A stretch of 64,000 nucleotides of DNA from NCBI GenBank assembly GCA_947396885.1, contig OX377205.1, forward strand, positions 78,216,969 through 78,280,968, read 5' to 3'. The notes beneath the pieces were generated by a model. It had not been told where the DNA came from. It saw nothing but the letters and a program-made list of their open reading frames with translations, and did no database searches. Positions 12,501 to 34,800 of this stretch are shown here, one piece after another. The position numbers and the translations under genes are program-made. Origin of the DNA: Heligmosomoides polygyrus polygyrus (Eukaryota; Nematoda; Chromadorea; Rhabditida; Heligmosomidae). Position 1 is the first letter of the stretch. The number at the start of each line of letters is the position of its first letter.

Positions 12501-15500
12501 ATCAAAGGCTGGCTTGTCGCAGTCGCTATTCGAACGTCTTGTTCTTCTTGGAAATCGGCCAATTCGACTTCAAGTTAGTTGCCTGTAGTTCGCCACCGTG
12601 CTCTTACCATTACTGCGACGGTTTGGTCGATGGGTTTCAGGTGCAATATCGTATGCATCCAGAGCTTTCTTCCTTTCCCAGCAACGTGTTCTACGAAGGC
12701 AGTCTCCAGAATGGAGTCACTCAGAGTGAGTGTCAAAAAATGCCTCCGCCTTATAGCCGTTCTATAGTCGTCGTGTATTTAGCCGAACGTCAGCTTCGAG
12801 GGGTGGACTGGGAATGGCCGGTTCCTGGTCGTCCCATGATCTTCTGGTCGTGTTATGGACAAGAGGAAATGAGTGCTAGCGGCACGTCGTTCTTGAATAG
12901 AACGGAGGCTGCGAATGTGGAGAAACTTGCCAGCAAGTTGATCAGGTGAGATTGGCTGTCTCCTGTAAGGGGATTTCGTTGGTGACTCTCTTTAATTTTC
13001 CTAGTAATCATCATTTTTTGGCAAAACTCGGTGACCATTCGATTTCAGAGGAGGAATGCGCCCGGAACAGATCGGCATAATCACTCCGTATGAGGGGCAG
13101 CGCTCATATATCGTGCAGTATATGCACACACAAGGAACCCTCAACAGCAAGCTGTACGAGAATATGGAGATCGCCAATGTGGATGCTTTCCAGGTTAGTC
13201 CATCATAATGTATTATTGTCCTCCTTACTTAGATTTACGTATTTTAATAATTTCTTCTACGTTTTGGAGCGCATTTGAGTACTTTTGTCTTCTTAATTAT
13301 TCGGCAGTACTCAATAGCCATATTGTAATTATCTAGAATCTCGGAAAATTTGATTTTGGAGGCGATGCATAGTTTGCAAAAGTCTCAGATTGAAGTCTTG
13401 TATTGTCGGACTACCTTTAAACCGCTGTTTAAGGGGCGTGAGAAAGATTTGATTATTGTTACGTGTGTGCGTTCCAACGATCACTCCGGAATTGGGTTCC
13501 TGAACGATCCGCGACGTCTCAATGTCGCGTTAACGAGAGCGAAGTACGGCTTGATCATCATTGGCAACGCGAAGGTAATCTTGTTTGAGTTACTGTTTGA
13601 AAAGCTGTGTTTTCCTACTCCTAAGCGTCTTTGTTAAACCGGACTTCGAGGTTGTCTCCATCGACTCAGCGACTCAGTTCAGGTTCTCGCTCGACAGCCA
13701 CTCTGGAATGATCTTCTGACGACGTTCAGCCAGAAAAATGTGATTGTCGAAGGACCAATCAACAATCTGAAATCGGTTCAAATCACTCTGCCGAAGCCCA
13801 AACCGCAACGGACCAATCCTGCGTATCCGGTAATTCTTTTGTATCTTTATTTATTTTCACTCTGATAAAGAAAATTACTCTTAGAAGTTAATGTATCCTT
13901 TCTAAACCGGTTATCAAAATTATTATCTACTTTTATTCGGCTTATATTTCCGTTGAATACACCTTTTGATGAAATGGCAAACTCGAAAACATCTACAGTT
14001 ACTGCCGAGTAAAACACCGTTTCTCTTAACAGCTTGTTAAGCTGAAGGAAAATAGAGATAAATACTACAGTTACAAACGAGTGACTAACCTTACAGCTGA
14101 ATGCAGAAAAGACCACGAAACAGGCGTAGGTGAGGAAAGGCTTGTGTGGATGAGCTTTAGCTCCCGCGATCTCCCGACCTAGGTATCCTGTTGATCAGAC
14201 CAAGTAGATGAAAATTCACAGAGCTCCACGAAAACGCCAGTTCTCGTGTTACCGCTAGACACTACTCCTTCGCGTTGACTTGAAGACCCTCATCTGTGAT
14301 CTAGGACAGTTGCGATCTCCTCCATGCCGTTATGTCACTCTAAGATCTGCATAGCGCAAGTAAGAGCACATCTCCATATCTTCGAACTCTGCACTCCCTA
14401 CACTGCTCTCAGGATGTCAGGATATCTCCCTTCTGATGCTCCTCCACCCTGGACACCACTGACCCTCCACATAATGGAGAGCGGCATTGTGAACGCAGTT
14501 ACATATCTCTGCGCTTAGTCCGTTCGGTTATATTATTACTGTGCTGTGCTTATGCTGGTGGTACTGTAAATATTTTCAACTGCTCCATATTCTGAAGAAG
14601 GAAAGTTCACCGAAACGTATGCTGAATAAACACAGGCCTACGCGCATTTGTACAAACTCTTTCGCTGCTTATACACCAAAAATCCTAAGTTATTACACCT
14701 ATCCTGGGATATGGCACCAGCATATTTAATCCAGAGTGGAAGAGCTAGTTAACTTGTTGGAAGGAGTACAGTTTAGTTTCATAAGGGAAACTCTATTAAG
14801 AACTGGCAATTTTGACTGTGGAAGCATCTAGCTGTTCACTGTGTTGAGCCTCTTTCATACCCACTGCCAACCTTCAACATTAATTAATGGTTTTCACCAC
14901 GGGACGAAATAATCAAGTGGATGCTTGAGGCCGAACGACTGGTCATAACACAGTGTCTTTGATGGCAATTTGATCTTAAAGGAGCTGATTCTATTTTTTT
15001 GTTGGAGATGTGGCAAGGTGGTCACTTTCCCTCTTTCTTTTCTGAATACTCGCGCTCATGTTTTTGGGATCCGTGTGGTGTCGCAGCTTAAGAAGCTAGA
15101 TTTGTTATCCGTTGTACACCGAGGTGTTCAAATTGTCTTTCAGACTGACCGCTATGGCATTCAACGAGCTACGTACACTCTTCGTGAGTATCGCGGCGGT
15201 TACTCGAGAGATGCACCACCGATGGATCCTAACTCGGCAATATCAGCACAGTCCCTACGCCATGCGGCGAATTTGCCTGTTCCCTTGCATATGCTGCATA
15301 TGTTCCCTCCACCGCCGTTCCCGCAACCTCATCAGCAGCGTACGTTTAATGCTTGGTTTGAAGATAGCTGTAAGAATCTAACTCAGTGGTGTTTTTGTAG
15401 GGATGCAAACAGGTCGCCGAAGCAATCCTGCATGGCCACCGACACCGCAGAACATGGCGGGACAGTCAGGTCGTAGCAGTGGTCAATCGCAAGCGGATTA

Positions 15501-15818
15501 CGGAGGAATGTACGCTTCACAGGTGTGTTTTCTGTGTGTAGTGAAGAGTTCGTTCTATTCCTCCAGCAAGGTGCGGCGGTAACACCAAGGTCGTTATTTT
15601 AGGCTTCGCAAGACCCGCTGATTGGTGTGGACGCGTATGGAGACGCTTCGATGTCGGGATGGACTCAGTCTCAATCCCAGAACGTGAACGCATCGATGGC
15701 GATGCAGTCACAGCGACCTGTGACAGCAGTTTCACAGCAGGATGACTACCGACACATGGCATTCAGTCAGGATATAGAGAACGACATGGCGAATCTGCTG
15801 CTCTCGCAAGGACCTTGA
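3503..15818 (+). CDS. smg-2: UPF1 / SMG-2 RNA helicase, nonsense-mediated decay
   Basis: ATP-dependent RNA helicase at the core of nonsense-mediated mRNA decay, cytoplasmic, partner of SMG/UPF factors. I traced 25 exons with continuous phase: 3503-3649, 3950-4062, 5419-5548, 5962-6075, 6139-6234, 7824-7885, 7955-8065, 8148-8323, 8405-8503, 10158-10243, 10308-10439, 10587-10712, 10795-10920, 10979-11101, 11158-11306, 12302-12431, 12499-12573, 12641-12725, 12783-12945, 13049-13193, 13434-13574, 13683-13829, 15144-15339, 15401-15522, 15603-15818. They give 1,069 aa, a normal nematode length. The Cys/His zinc domain starts near residue 86 (RYCGI). Walker A GPPGTGK is at 458-464, the DEST box at 602-605, QGREKD at 796-801 and NVALTRAK at 826-833. 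The tail carries about nine SQ motifs, expected SMG-1 kinase sites. The ATG follows a leader acceptor. Identity is certain; single exon edges may shift by a few bases. Confidence 0.97.
4211..4293. repeat. Hairpin element with TATACTTCGGCGACG arms
   Basis: Lies in UPF1 intron 2. The left arm holds TTATACTTCGGCGACG and the right arm its complement CGTCGCCGAAGTAT, around a GC-rich loop. The same terminal motif bounds the hairpin at 30173-30303, so the two are probably one miniature-element family. Confidence 0.65.
4705..4945 (-). mobile_element. SINE-A copy, reverse orientation
   Basis: In UPF1 intron 2, reading on the - strand. The blocks GTGCGCCACGCATTCTAC, GTCGTGGAGGTGATTTGA and GATGAACAAGTCAGCGC are in family order. 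The head end is degraded and the A/T-rich tail lies at the left. Confidence 0.75.
6745..7545. mobile_element. Nested foldback element, ~800 bp
   Basis: In UPF1 intron 5. The inner arms meet near 7052-7060 and run outward for more than 200 nt with very few mismatches. Outer arms at about 6745-6791 and 7500-7545 (GACCGAGCATGGAAGG and its complement) close the element. A third inverted pair lies inside the right half, at about 7300-7350 and 7405-7460, around a run of 19 G at 7376-7394. No transposase is visible. This is the architecture of a foldback transposon with a later nested rearrangement. Confidence 0.75.
9355..9642 (-). mobile_element. SINE-A copy, well preserved
   Basis: Reverse-strand copy in UPF1 intron 9. 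It begins with the complement of the TTTATCC tail (AAAGGATAAAGGACGGCG), and all internal blocks are in order. The head ends near TACGACTGCGCT. It is one of the best copies for defining the consensus. Confidence 0.85.
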
Positions 15819-16090
15819 GCTCGTGGATGACCATCTAACGGTATGCGCACTAGTTGTGACAGTCTCTTCCCATTTAAGCAAGTCCTTTCCGCGTAAATGG
15901 ATGCGGCGCACATAAACTAGTCGTAGCATTGTCTCTCTGCTTTCATCAGGGTTCAGTTGAGGAAAGAATCGTGACTGACTTTTCTTTCTTCTCTGTAAAG
16001 TCTTTGGCACGACAAAGTCTGACTACTTCACGACAACGCTTGTCCCAAGTCACGAAGCTGTGCCACCATGAGGCTGCATATTGAGATACT

Positions 16091-16672
16091 CATGCTATTT
16101 TGGCAGGATGTAGGGCCATGTGAACGGAGTTCAGAATTTCAGTTATTTTTTCTGAACGCTGTTTTAAAGACCGTAAAAAGAGGTTAGAAACGTGTGCGCA
16201 ACAATCACTAACCCCCATGACACCCCGCGAGATGTGTCCCGGTGGCGCAGTCGGTAGAAGTGCCGCCTCATAGGAGCGCACAGGCGGGCATTTGAGTTCG
16301 AGTCGGCGTACTGTCAGTATTTTCGCATACATTAGTTGATTGTTATTACGCTTCCCATGATCAGGGGGAACAATTTTTGACCAATAATGCTTACGACAAA
16401 CCAAGGCTGTCTGTTTGCGCCTTCATTTTGCTGGTTGCAAAAATATTGGCAATACGCAGAATCGATCGAAGACAAAAGCCCACCGGTGTGCTTCTATGAG
16501 GCGGCGCCACAAGGGCACATCTCGTGGAGTGTCATATGGATTGATGAGTGTTGTGCACATGTTATTAAACTCTTTTTGCGGTCTTTAAAAAAGCGTTCAG
16601 CAAAAACTAATTGCAATTCTGGACTCCGCTCGCTCGGCCCTACATCCTGCCAAAATAGCATCGCAAAAGCTA
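16091..16672. repeat. Inverted pair of tRNA-related SINE-like repeats
   Basis: Two diverged copies of about 240 bp lie in opposite orientation (about 16091-16340 and 16436-16672). Shared blocks include GCTATTTTGGCAGGATGTAG, a TTTAAAGACCG block and GCCGCCTCATA. The left copy contains GGTGGCGCAGTCGGTAGAAG, a good box A, and GAGTTCGAGTC, a box-B-like segment. Together they suggest a pol III-derived element rather than a working tRNA gene. A transcript across both would form a long imperfect hairpin. Confidence 0.65.
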
Positions 16673-16859
16673 GCCATGACTTGAGAACTTTTCCCTGCAA
16701 GATCCAAGCCATGGGGATCGAAAAGCTATCGTTGGGTTCTTGTTTTAGGCAGCGGTGGCGATTTGTAGCTAATCATGTTGTTTGTACTGTTATAATCAAA
16801 ACAAGTAGCAAGGTTTCGTTTCGCGCGCTTTATAATTTATAAAGTTGGGGAAGTGTCAT

Positions 16860-17098
16860 GTGCACCCAATTCAAGGTTCGTAGTTCGGGTTTCCTTTCCA
16901 GACCAAACTAGCCTTCATTCCCTCCGCGATCGGGGTGCCAGGCTGAAGGGAAAAACATTGCCTTATTCATTGCCGAGCCACCGTAAGCTATTATATGGTC
17001 CAAACACACATTCAAATCGTCTCCACGACATTCCGTAGGAGTAAAATGCGCGGCGCATCCTGAAAGAGTCTGATTAACGTTTCCTTTATCGTTTTCCT
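16860..17098 (+). mobile_element. SINE-A copy, head truncated
   Basis: A + strand copy beginning at the TGCACCCAATTCAAGGTTC block. It includes the TTGCCGAGCCACCGTAAG and CGGCGCATCCTG blocks and a TTTCCTTTATC-rich end. The tRNA-like head is missing. Confidence 0.75.
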
Positions 17099-17876
17099 TA
17101 AAGTAACCACCTCAACTGTAGACGGTCGGGTTTTTGCATATTAGCTACTTACAACAGTTCAGTTAAGTGGATGACTGTATGCTTTCAGCTGTTGTGCGAT
17201 CGCTAAGGATCAGCGGTAAATAGGCTCTGACGTCCTCGCTGACCGCAGCGGCCAGTTTCTACTCGATGTTATACTGAGCGAGCGATGATGTGGTAGCGCT
17301 ACTCGGCGAAGATCCGATGTGCGCGGCGATCAGACGCTTTTTCGACCGGATTCGTGGCGCAAGTGACTAACATGGCATGGAACTCGCCCTCTTGAAATGG
17401 AACATACGTTTTTTTCTCGTCTAAGTATAAAGTGTACTCGTGGCGTTTATTTACGCCTTGTTCAGCGTTCAGTTTTTCTTATGGTTTTCGTTGTGCGCTA
17501 GGAAGCACCTGTCGCCGTTGGTATCTATGATAGCACACTGTGAGCATTCTCTCCTATTTTAAGCGTCTTAGCTAGCTGGCGTTCTCACGTAAGCACATCC
17601 ACATGCATATGTCGGTCCTGGTGTTCTCCTACAGTATATCTGTTCCTCAGCTTGCCTACCTTCTAGTATTTCTGTATGTAGGTCCCCTCCCCTACTGCTT
17701 TTATGTAGAAAGAGAGTCATAAGCCGGTCTGTGTTGCTGCTTCGCATTTTCATACATAAATCGCCCGCACGCGTTCGATTACATTAATACTACAGTGGTC
17801 AGTGGGTTTGTTCTACAGCAAGACATTGTCATTTCTAAGGTGTATAGCTGGCTGTGCTTATTTTGGCGGTCAAGTG

Positions 17877-17882
17877 AATAAA
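17877..17882 (+). terminator. AATAAA polyadenylation signal upstream of NSUN2
   Basis: An AATAAA hexamer lies 137 nt before the NSUN2 leader acceptor. That spacing is what nematode operons show between an upstream gene's poly(A) signal and the next trans-splice site. It could serve a long UPF1 3' end, another transcript, or nothing. Confidence 0.35.
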
Positions 17883-18007
17883 CCATTTCAAGGTCTGTTG
17901 TGTTGTTGTGCCTTTGGGCATGGGTTTCTCGACTCTGATACCTTGGTGTTTGCATGGATTTCATCGTATAATGTCGCTGAAGAACCTCTCTGTTCTGCTA
18001 TCCCGGA

Positions 18008-18019
18008 TGTTCTTCGCAG
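18008..18019 (+). promoter_or_regulatory. Probable spliced-leader acceptor of NSUN2
   Basis: GTTCTTCGCAG ends exactly one base before the NSUN2 ATG, giving essentially no 5' UTR after trans-splicing. This is common in nematodes. The pyrimidine tract is short, so an upstream untranslated exon is an alternative. Confidence 0.5.
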
Positions 18020-28422
<10,403 letters not shown>

Positions 28423-28637
28423 TGGTTGTGACTTATTGAGTCTAGTAATGAAACAACGTAAATTGCTTTGTATGTTGCTAGGTCGTTGTTGTTAAAGTCT
28501 GGAAATAATTAGTTTCTCGACTTGTCCAGTTATAACCGATGAAATGACCTGCTCCTTGATTGTTAAGAGTCTAAAGGCATTGTTTTGTTGACTGTTGAGC
28601 GTCGTTGTTGATTATGCACAAGCATTCATGGCTTTCC

Positions 28638-28643
28638 AATAAA
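28638..28643 (+). terminator. Poly(A) signal of NSUN2
   Basis: An AATAAA hexamer 216 nt after the NSUN2 stop codon, the only one in this short 3' region. Confidence 0.7.
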
Positions 28644-28846
28644 CAGGTTGCTGCTTGTATCGATTTCGATTTCCAAGAGAATGTTGAATCCAATGGTTAC
28701 TGCTCAGGATTTTTGGAGGGGATTATCACGTTCTGCACTCTCTCTCACTAGTCTTAGATGTAGTTGTAGTGGTTGTCTATCAATTCTGCCAGTATAGAGT
28801 CCTTAAAGTCTGGACAAGTCGTGCACGGTATCCCTCTTTTCCAGGA
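28644..28846 (+). promoter_or_regulatory. Intercistronic region with leader acceptor before HERC
   Basis: About 200 nt separate the NSUN2 AATAAA from a strong acceptor, TCCCTCTTTTCCAG, ending at 28844, two bases before the HERC ATG. Same-strand genes at this spacing with a 3' splice site at the downstream ATG are the hallmark of nematode operons. The downstream message is then usually spliced to an SL2-type leader. No separate promoter is apparent in so short a gap. Confidence 0.6.
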
Positions 28847-31800
28847 ATGCGACGGGAGCTGTTAGGTTGTGGTTTGTCAGAGGATGGCCAGCTGGGACTT
28901 GGAAGTCGTAGCGCGGCCTGTGTTAAGCTGCCCGAACAGATAGGTATGGTTGAGGTCCAGATAAGTGTTAATGGTACTAAGTTTTTCATCATTAAACCGG
29001 ATAAGGGGTTGGAAATTACAGTGCGTGGTTCTTCGATACCTATAGCAGGGTCGAAGGCGAACCGGTTTCCAATGCCCATTTTGATTCCATTTGTGGTTGA
29101 GTAGGCGCATTTGCCTAGGCGTTAAAAGTTGCCATCGTGAGACACTTCATGCAACTAAAAGGGCGAAAGAGATAAAGGCCGGTGTTAGTCGATCCCTTTG
29201 CAGAATGCACCACTCACTCTAGATCTTATGGGATTTGTGGAGACAATTTGAATACGTATTTGGCCTATACAACGAGTTTCGGCTGCCAGTTGATGGACAA
29301 GTTAGCGTTTTATCCCTCCCTAGACAACTCACCGACCGCGGAGGGATCGGTGTATTGGAACGAGACTGCCTCGGTTGACCTGTGCGGCAGATCCGAAGCA
29401 GGAATACGGAGTCGGGTGCACCCGACAGCCGGCTCCTCCTCCGACTGCTCCACCCGCGCTCTGTATGACGCAACTATGCAGCAAGGAATTGAGGCGAAGG
29501 TTGTGCAGCATTTCAGGAGTGCCAATGGGATAGTACAGCTCAGGCCTTGCAGGAATGAAGAGCACAAGAACGTCATGGATTTCTTTCAACTGTCTTCTGT
29601 ATTAGGTTGTTTGGCAGACGTTAGAAAGGTGTCAAGTAACGGTTTCTAATAACGGTTTTATTGCTATGGGCTCAATGTTGAAAAAATTACATAGGGATAG
29701 CGAAGCTTTCAAGCTAACCCTTGTGACGAGGGGGGGGGGAGGAAGAGGCGTGACATTGCGTGGTTATTTGTTTGCAATACTGGACAAGCTATCATATCGA
29801 GCTGCTATCTACTAGGAACACAACCCCGGTAGCAATCGAGGCAGTCATATTCTCGCTACTGCTATGGGCTCGCTCGTGGACGGCTTTGCTGTTATGCTGA
29901 TGGGTTAGCAAGAATGTTTTACTAGAGTTCATTATAAAGGACGATTAAGTGCGTGATACAAGTTCAGTCTTGTGATACAGTTCCATCGATTTTGCCTAGA
30001 TAGGGCTCACATTTCTAAGGGGTTAACGCTTCGCATCAGCTTCACAGAGTGAGGAATTGAGAGTGCAGCACTCATAGTGACACGATTTATGAATTTGAGA
30101 CAAGGCCTCCGAATGTCTTTCCTTCGTCGAGCTTTGAGAATCGGTGACGCTGTCGCGCAAGACGAAGTCGACTGCATGCTATACTTCGGCAACAGCGTCG
30201 GTGACGCGGTCGGCGGATGTGTTACGCGGGATGCTACTCATTGAATAACACCCGCCCAGCACTGTCGCCGACAGCGTCGGTCACATGTCGAAGTATAGCA
30301 TCTACCTTATTTGTGCCTGTCACATTATGTTTTGCTGGCACCTCTGTACGAGAGCCGTAACCGGACGAATTCCGCGGGCTGTGAAAAGAACGCCAGCATA
30401 CGCGCTCGTAGTATTTCTTTCTGAAAGCTTTGATCAAATTACGATGAATTCTATGCGAGCTTTGTGTCCCTGGAGCACTGGTGAGCCACCGGCCTACTCT
30501 TGGACGCGGAATGAGCGAAAGGAGACCCCTTCTGGGATGTGCACCGCTTTCTACTTCTATGGGATGTTGTGGAGGTGATTTAAATACATACTTGGCTATA
30601 TAATGACTTGCAGTGACCAGCCGATCAACAAGTCATCTTTCACGGGCAAACCCAGTACCAATACAATTTGCCGATTCCGTAGAGGTGGAAGGCTTGGTCG
30701 GCCTGTGCAGGACCCGAACCAAGAACCTGGAATTGGCTGCACGCAGCAATCGGCACCTCCTTCGCGCTACCATGCGGTTCCATTTCCCCACGGTAATTGA
30801 AATATCTGTTTACCTGCACAGTTACTTTTATGTGCTAGAAGGTAGACAAAGTTGCGAAGTAGAGTATAGCTAGACGAATATGTGAAGAAACTACCCCCCT
30901 CCCCTCCCATTGCAAACATGACGCAGCTATACTGGCCGAAAAAGACAAATCAAATCATTGGTTATCGATTCAATAAAGAACTCATGCGCTCTGTCCAGTT
31001 TTGTGTGGGCGTTACTTTGAGGTGTTCTGCTGGAATAGATCGAAAGAGTTAATTAGAGCGAAGGGAATAAACAGCAATACATACACAGTAGGCAACTGGC
31101 GCTTGATACTTTCAAGCTATTCCTTAGCTTGTTTTCTCAAGCTTATTTTTTCGTGTTATTTTTTTCAGTCGGAGCTCCCCTAAGCTCAAACGGAACGGCA
31201 GTAGTAAGTGTTGCATGTGGAGAGAAGCACACTCTAATTCTGGCCGATGATGGAAAGATGTGGAGCGTTGGTGGAAACGATCACGGTCAGCTCGGTCGAG
31301 GAGGTCGTGGATCTGGAAGCTTCACTATTTATCCGGTTTCTTTCAGTGGAGGAGTGAAAATGATACAGGTAGCTAATGTACGTTGTAAGAAAAAAAAAAT
31401 CGTATGCCAATTAACTTATTTTAGGTAGCAGCTGGACGCGCACATTCAATGTCGGTTGCGGAGGATGGTCGTCTGTTCGCATGGGGTAGTAACGAGCATG
31501 GCCAATTAGCAATGCCCCGTCAGATCTCGTGGCAGGAGACGCCGAAGTTAGAGTTTGATGACCTTAAAGCGTTTATTTCTCCAGGACAGGCTCATCAGCG
31601 TTTTACTGACTTATTCAGTTCAATTTCAGGCGGATCGTTGAGCTAACGGAAGTCGTGCAGGTGGCTTGCGGACCTCATCATTGTATTGCACTGCTAGAGA
31701 GTTCGTGAAGGTTTCACCTCTAGCCATTGCTTGTTTTGTGTTAGCCGTCAAGTTCGAGATGTTCTTGCCTGTAGAGTCACGCCGTTATTCAATTTCTGAT

Positions 31801-34800
31801 TCAGATGGTGTTGTAGCAGTATGGGGTGAGCAGTCCGATGGAGCTATATTGCATACACCTCAAATCGTCACACAGTTGGCGGGTATTCCAATTGTCAGGG
31901 GTGAGTTGAAATGCCGTCAAGTCGAGCATTGTTTCCTCACAAATGCAGCTGTGTACAGTGGCTGCTGGTGGTCGTCACTGCGTGGCTGTGTCGGCTGGCG
32001 GCGGAGTCTATGTGTGGGGTCATAACGAGTACGGTCAGCTCGGCACGGGTGATACCCAACGTGAGTTGCGTGGTTCAATTAGAGATTTTAGTGCTTTGTC
32101 TCACATGCATTTACGCCTTGGCTGTGGTCCTATGGTAGCGGACTTCCATGTGGACAGGCGCAACTTAGACGTACAGCGTTTTCACCGTGAGCTATGATGT
32201 TGTCCACTATACATCTGGGGGCGTTTCTTGGCGCATCACGTTTTCGTTGACGTTTCGTTTTTATCAACAAGATTAAAGTATCTGGTTGGGGATATTCGGG
32301 TAAAGACGCCTGGGAAGTACGCTCGATATACAACTTGTCACGCTGTGCTGGAGTATGTGTACAATCGAAGTCGCTTAGGTATCTTGTTGGAACGATGCTG
32401 GAGGCTGTTGTTCACTAACGGCCCATGGATGGAGTAGAGGAGCTTCTAAAATGTGTAGTTTTTCACAGAAACTGGGACATGTTTGAACCTCGCTTCATAG
32501 ATTCATTGATGATGTCTGTTGACTACGGTAGAGAATTGATGTGATAGTTTTTTTTCGGTATTTACTATTTAGGTAAGTTTTTTTGAGAAAATTTCTAAGA
32601 CTCACTAATTTCACTTCAACTAGTATTAGTGATCAGAAGGAGTGAAAAGGGACAATTTAGTTCACATCGTCAATCCGAAGCATTTGTAATACATTTAGTT
32701 GCGCAACTTATGTCCGAAGTCCTTAGAATTCCTCCATGAAATCAAATCCAGTGGAAGTTGATCAAGCCTTCTAGCGGTTCGCATCATGAATGAATTAAAC
32801 GCAATGTTTCCAACGGGACGGTTCAGTTTACGGTGTTGTATTGCTAGAACTGTTGTGCTTTCACGACTTGGCTTAAATAGGATAGGATAAAGGACGGCGT
32901 TATTCAATCCCCCTTGGGATGCGCCACGCATTCTACTTCTACGGGATGTCGTGGAGGCGATTTGAATGCGTATTTGGCCATACAATGACTTGCGGTGGCC
33001 AGCCGATGAACAAGTCAGCGCTTTATCCTACCAAGACATGTCTGGTATCAATTCACCGACCCTGGAGGGATGGAAGGCTTGGTTGGCCTGGGCGGGAAAT
33101 CCGAACCAGGAACCTGGTATTGGGTGCAGGAAACAGTCGGCGCCTCCTCCCACTGCCCCCCTTGGATTAAATCTCCAGTGTTTACTGGCCCTCAGTTTAA
33201 CTTCCATGCGGAAAATACGAAAGCAAAATACTAAATATGTACTAAGACTATGCTTTTGTTTTTGATAAGAGTTGTCCTTTTAAATGGGTAGATTTCAGCA
33301 CGCTCATCTCCGCATTTTTTGGAAGGAATGAGCTCAATGCACATTATCGAGGCGTATTGCGGAGATTCACACACTCTACTACTCTCACAAGAAGGTCGTC
33401 TATTCGCGTTTGGAAATGATGCTCAAGGGCAGATTGGAGGAGGTCGAAAGTAAGTGCAAGGTTTGCTTTTTCGAGACGCAGATTCTAAAATCTATGTTAA
33501 ATTGCTTTGTAGATTCGACAAACATACTAACCCCGCAGCTGTAGCTGAACTTATGGGCAGCACAGTGACTCGAGTGGCCTGCGGACGGTTGGTGATAAGT
33601 TGTTTATATAGATTATAGAGAGTATCTTTAGAATGGTATCAAAAACTGTGCATGAAAACGAGTGTAGGTCTAGTGAAGCAGAAAAATAATGATCCTCTCT
33701 AGTCGATGCCTTTTATGCCGTTTCCATAGTTTGTCCTGAAAGCCATTTGTAAGGGTGTTTATGCTATACAATGGCTCTAGGATCTCCAGCTCCCGCTCCA
33801 CTGTTCCTCCAGCGCTAATAGAAAGGGCAAAGTTCAGAGCTATTCGTTCCCTTTTGGGATGCGCCACGTGTTCCACTTCTGCAGCATGTCGCGGAGGCAG
33901 TTTTAATGGCCATTTGGCCTATACAATCGACAAATAAGTGTTTTATCATTCATAAACATCTGGTGCCAATAAACCGACTCCGGAGGAATGGTAGGCTTGG
34001 TTGGCCTGGACGGGAATCCCGATTACTGCGAGATATTAAACTTGGACACCATCGGAGGAGGCACCTATTGCCACCTGCAAACTGAATCGAGGTTCTCGAT
34101 TCGTATCCCGCCCAAGTCATGCAAACCTTCCACCCTGGTTGATTTGTCTGCGAAATGTAAACACTGACATGTTCAGTGGCTGTCCACAAAGTCATTGTAT
34201 AGGCCAAATGGCGTCCTACAAATGAATTGATTATTGTTGACTTTACTCATTATCTCTGCAAAGTACGTCAGTCGTGGTTTCCGCAGATTATAAAATTTGC
34301 GGAATCTGCAACGTCAAAACTGATGTGGTGATCTGAGGGTTCACTACTCTTTCAATACCTTGTAGAGATGGTATGCGTGGCGCAATACTTGGTGGTACTG
34401 TATTAACAACTTTTGTCCTTATATATCGGTTATTATAAAATGAGTGATCGGATGTTCTGCTCCAGAAATCATTCGGTGGTTGTGATTGGAGGACGACTGT
34501 ATCCGTTTGGCCAGAACGCACATGGTCAACTGGGCAATGGTTCGGCAACGAATCAAGTGATACCTCGACAGACAGACGAGCTTGATCACGTCGTAGCTGT
34601 GTTCGCTGGTTTCGACCAGACGTTCCTTATACGAGCAGTTGGCTCACCTGTAAGTCCTTTGTTTTAACTCTATTTACGTTTTGATCCATCTCAAGAACGT
34701 ACTCAGGGAGGGGCTGCAGCAGTTCTATTACAAGGTTTACAATAAACCCTTAGGACTCGTAATGAATACGTGAAAAAATGATCCAGCAGTGCTGTTTTCT

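Larger units (their letters stand above)
15819..18019. other. UPF1-NSUN2 spacer, repeat-filled
   Basis: 2.2 kb separate the UPF1 stop from the NSUN2 start. There is no AATAAA close to the UPF1 stop. The stretch holds an inverted pair of tRNA-like repeats (16091-16672) and a SINE-A copy (16860-17098); the rest of 17.1-17.8 kb shows nothing recognisable. If the two genes were once closely spaced, as in an operon, these insertions could account for much of the present distance. That is inference. Confidence 0.55.

Noticed and set aside
13350..13637. 95-codon open frame spanning a UPF1 intron and exon 21
   Set aside because: It is exon 21 read through from an open intron; the joined exons 20 and 21 give the conserved QGREKD motif.
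16238..16312. tRNA gene-like segment with box A and box B
   Set aside because: No convincing cloverleaf stems, and it is part of a repeat with an inverted second copy; treated as a SINE-like repeat.
32061..33298. Possible additional HERC exon between RCC1 blades (candidate acceptors near 32148 and 32270)
   Set aside because: All candidates hit an in-frame stop within about ten codons, whereas direct joining of 32060 to 33299 keeps phase and RCC1 spacing.
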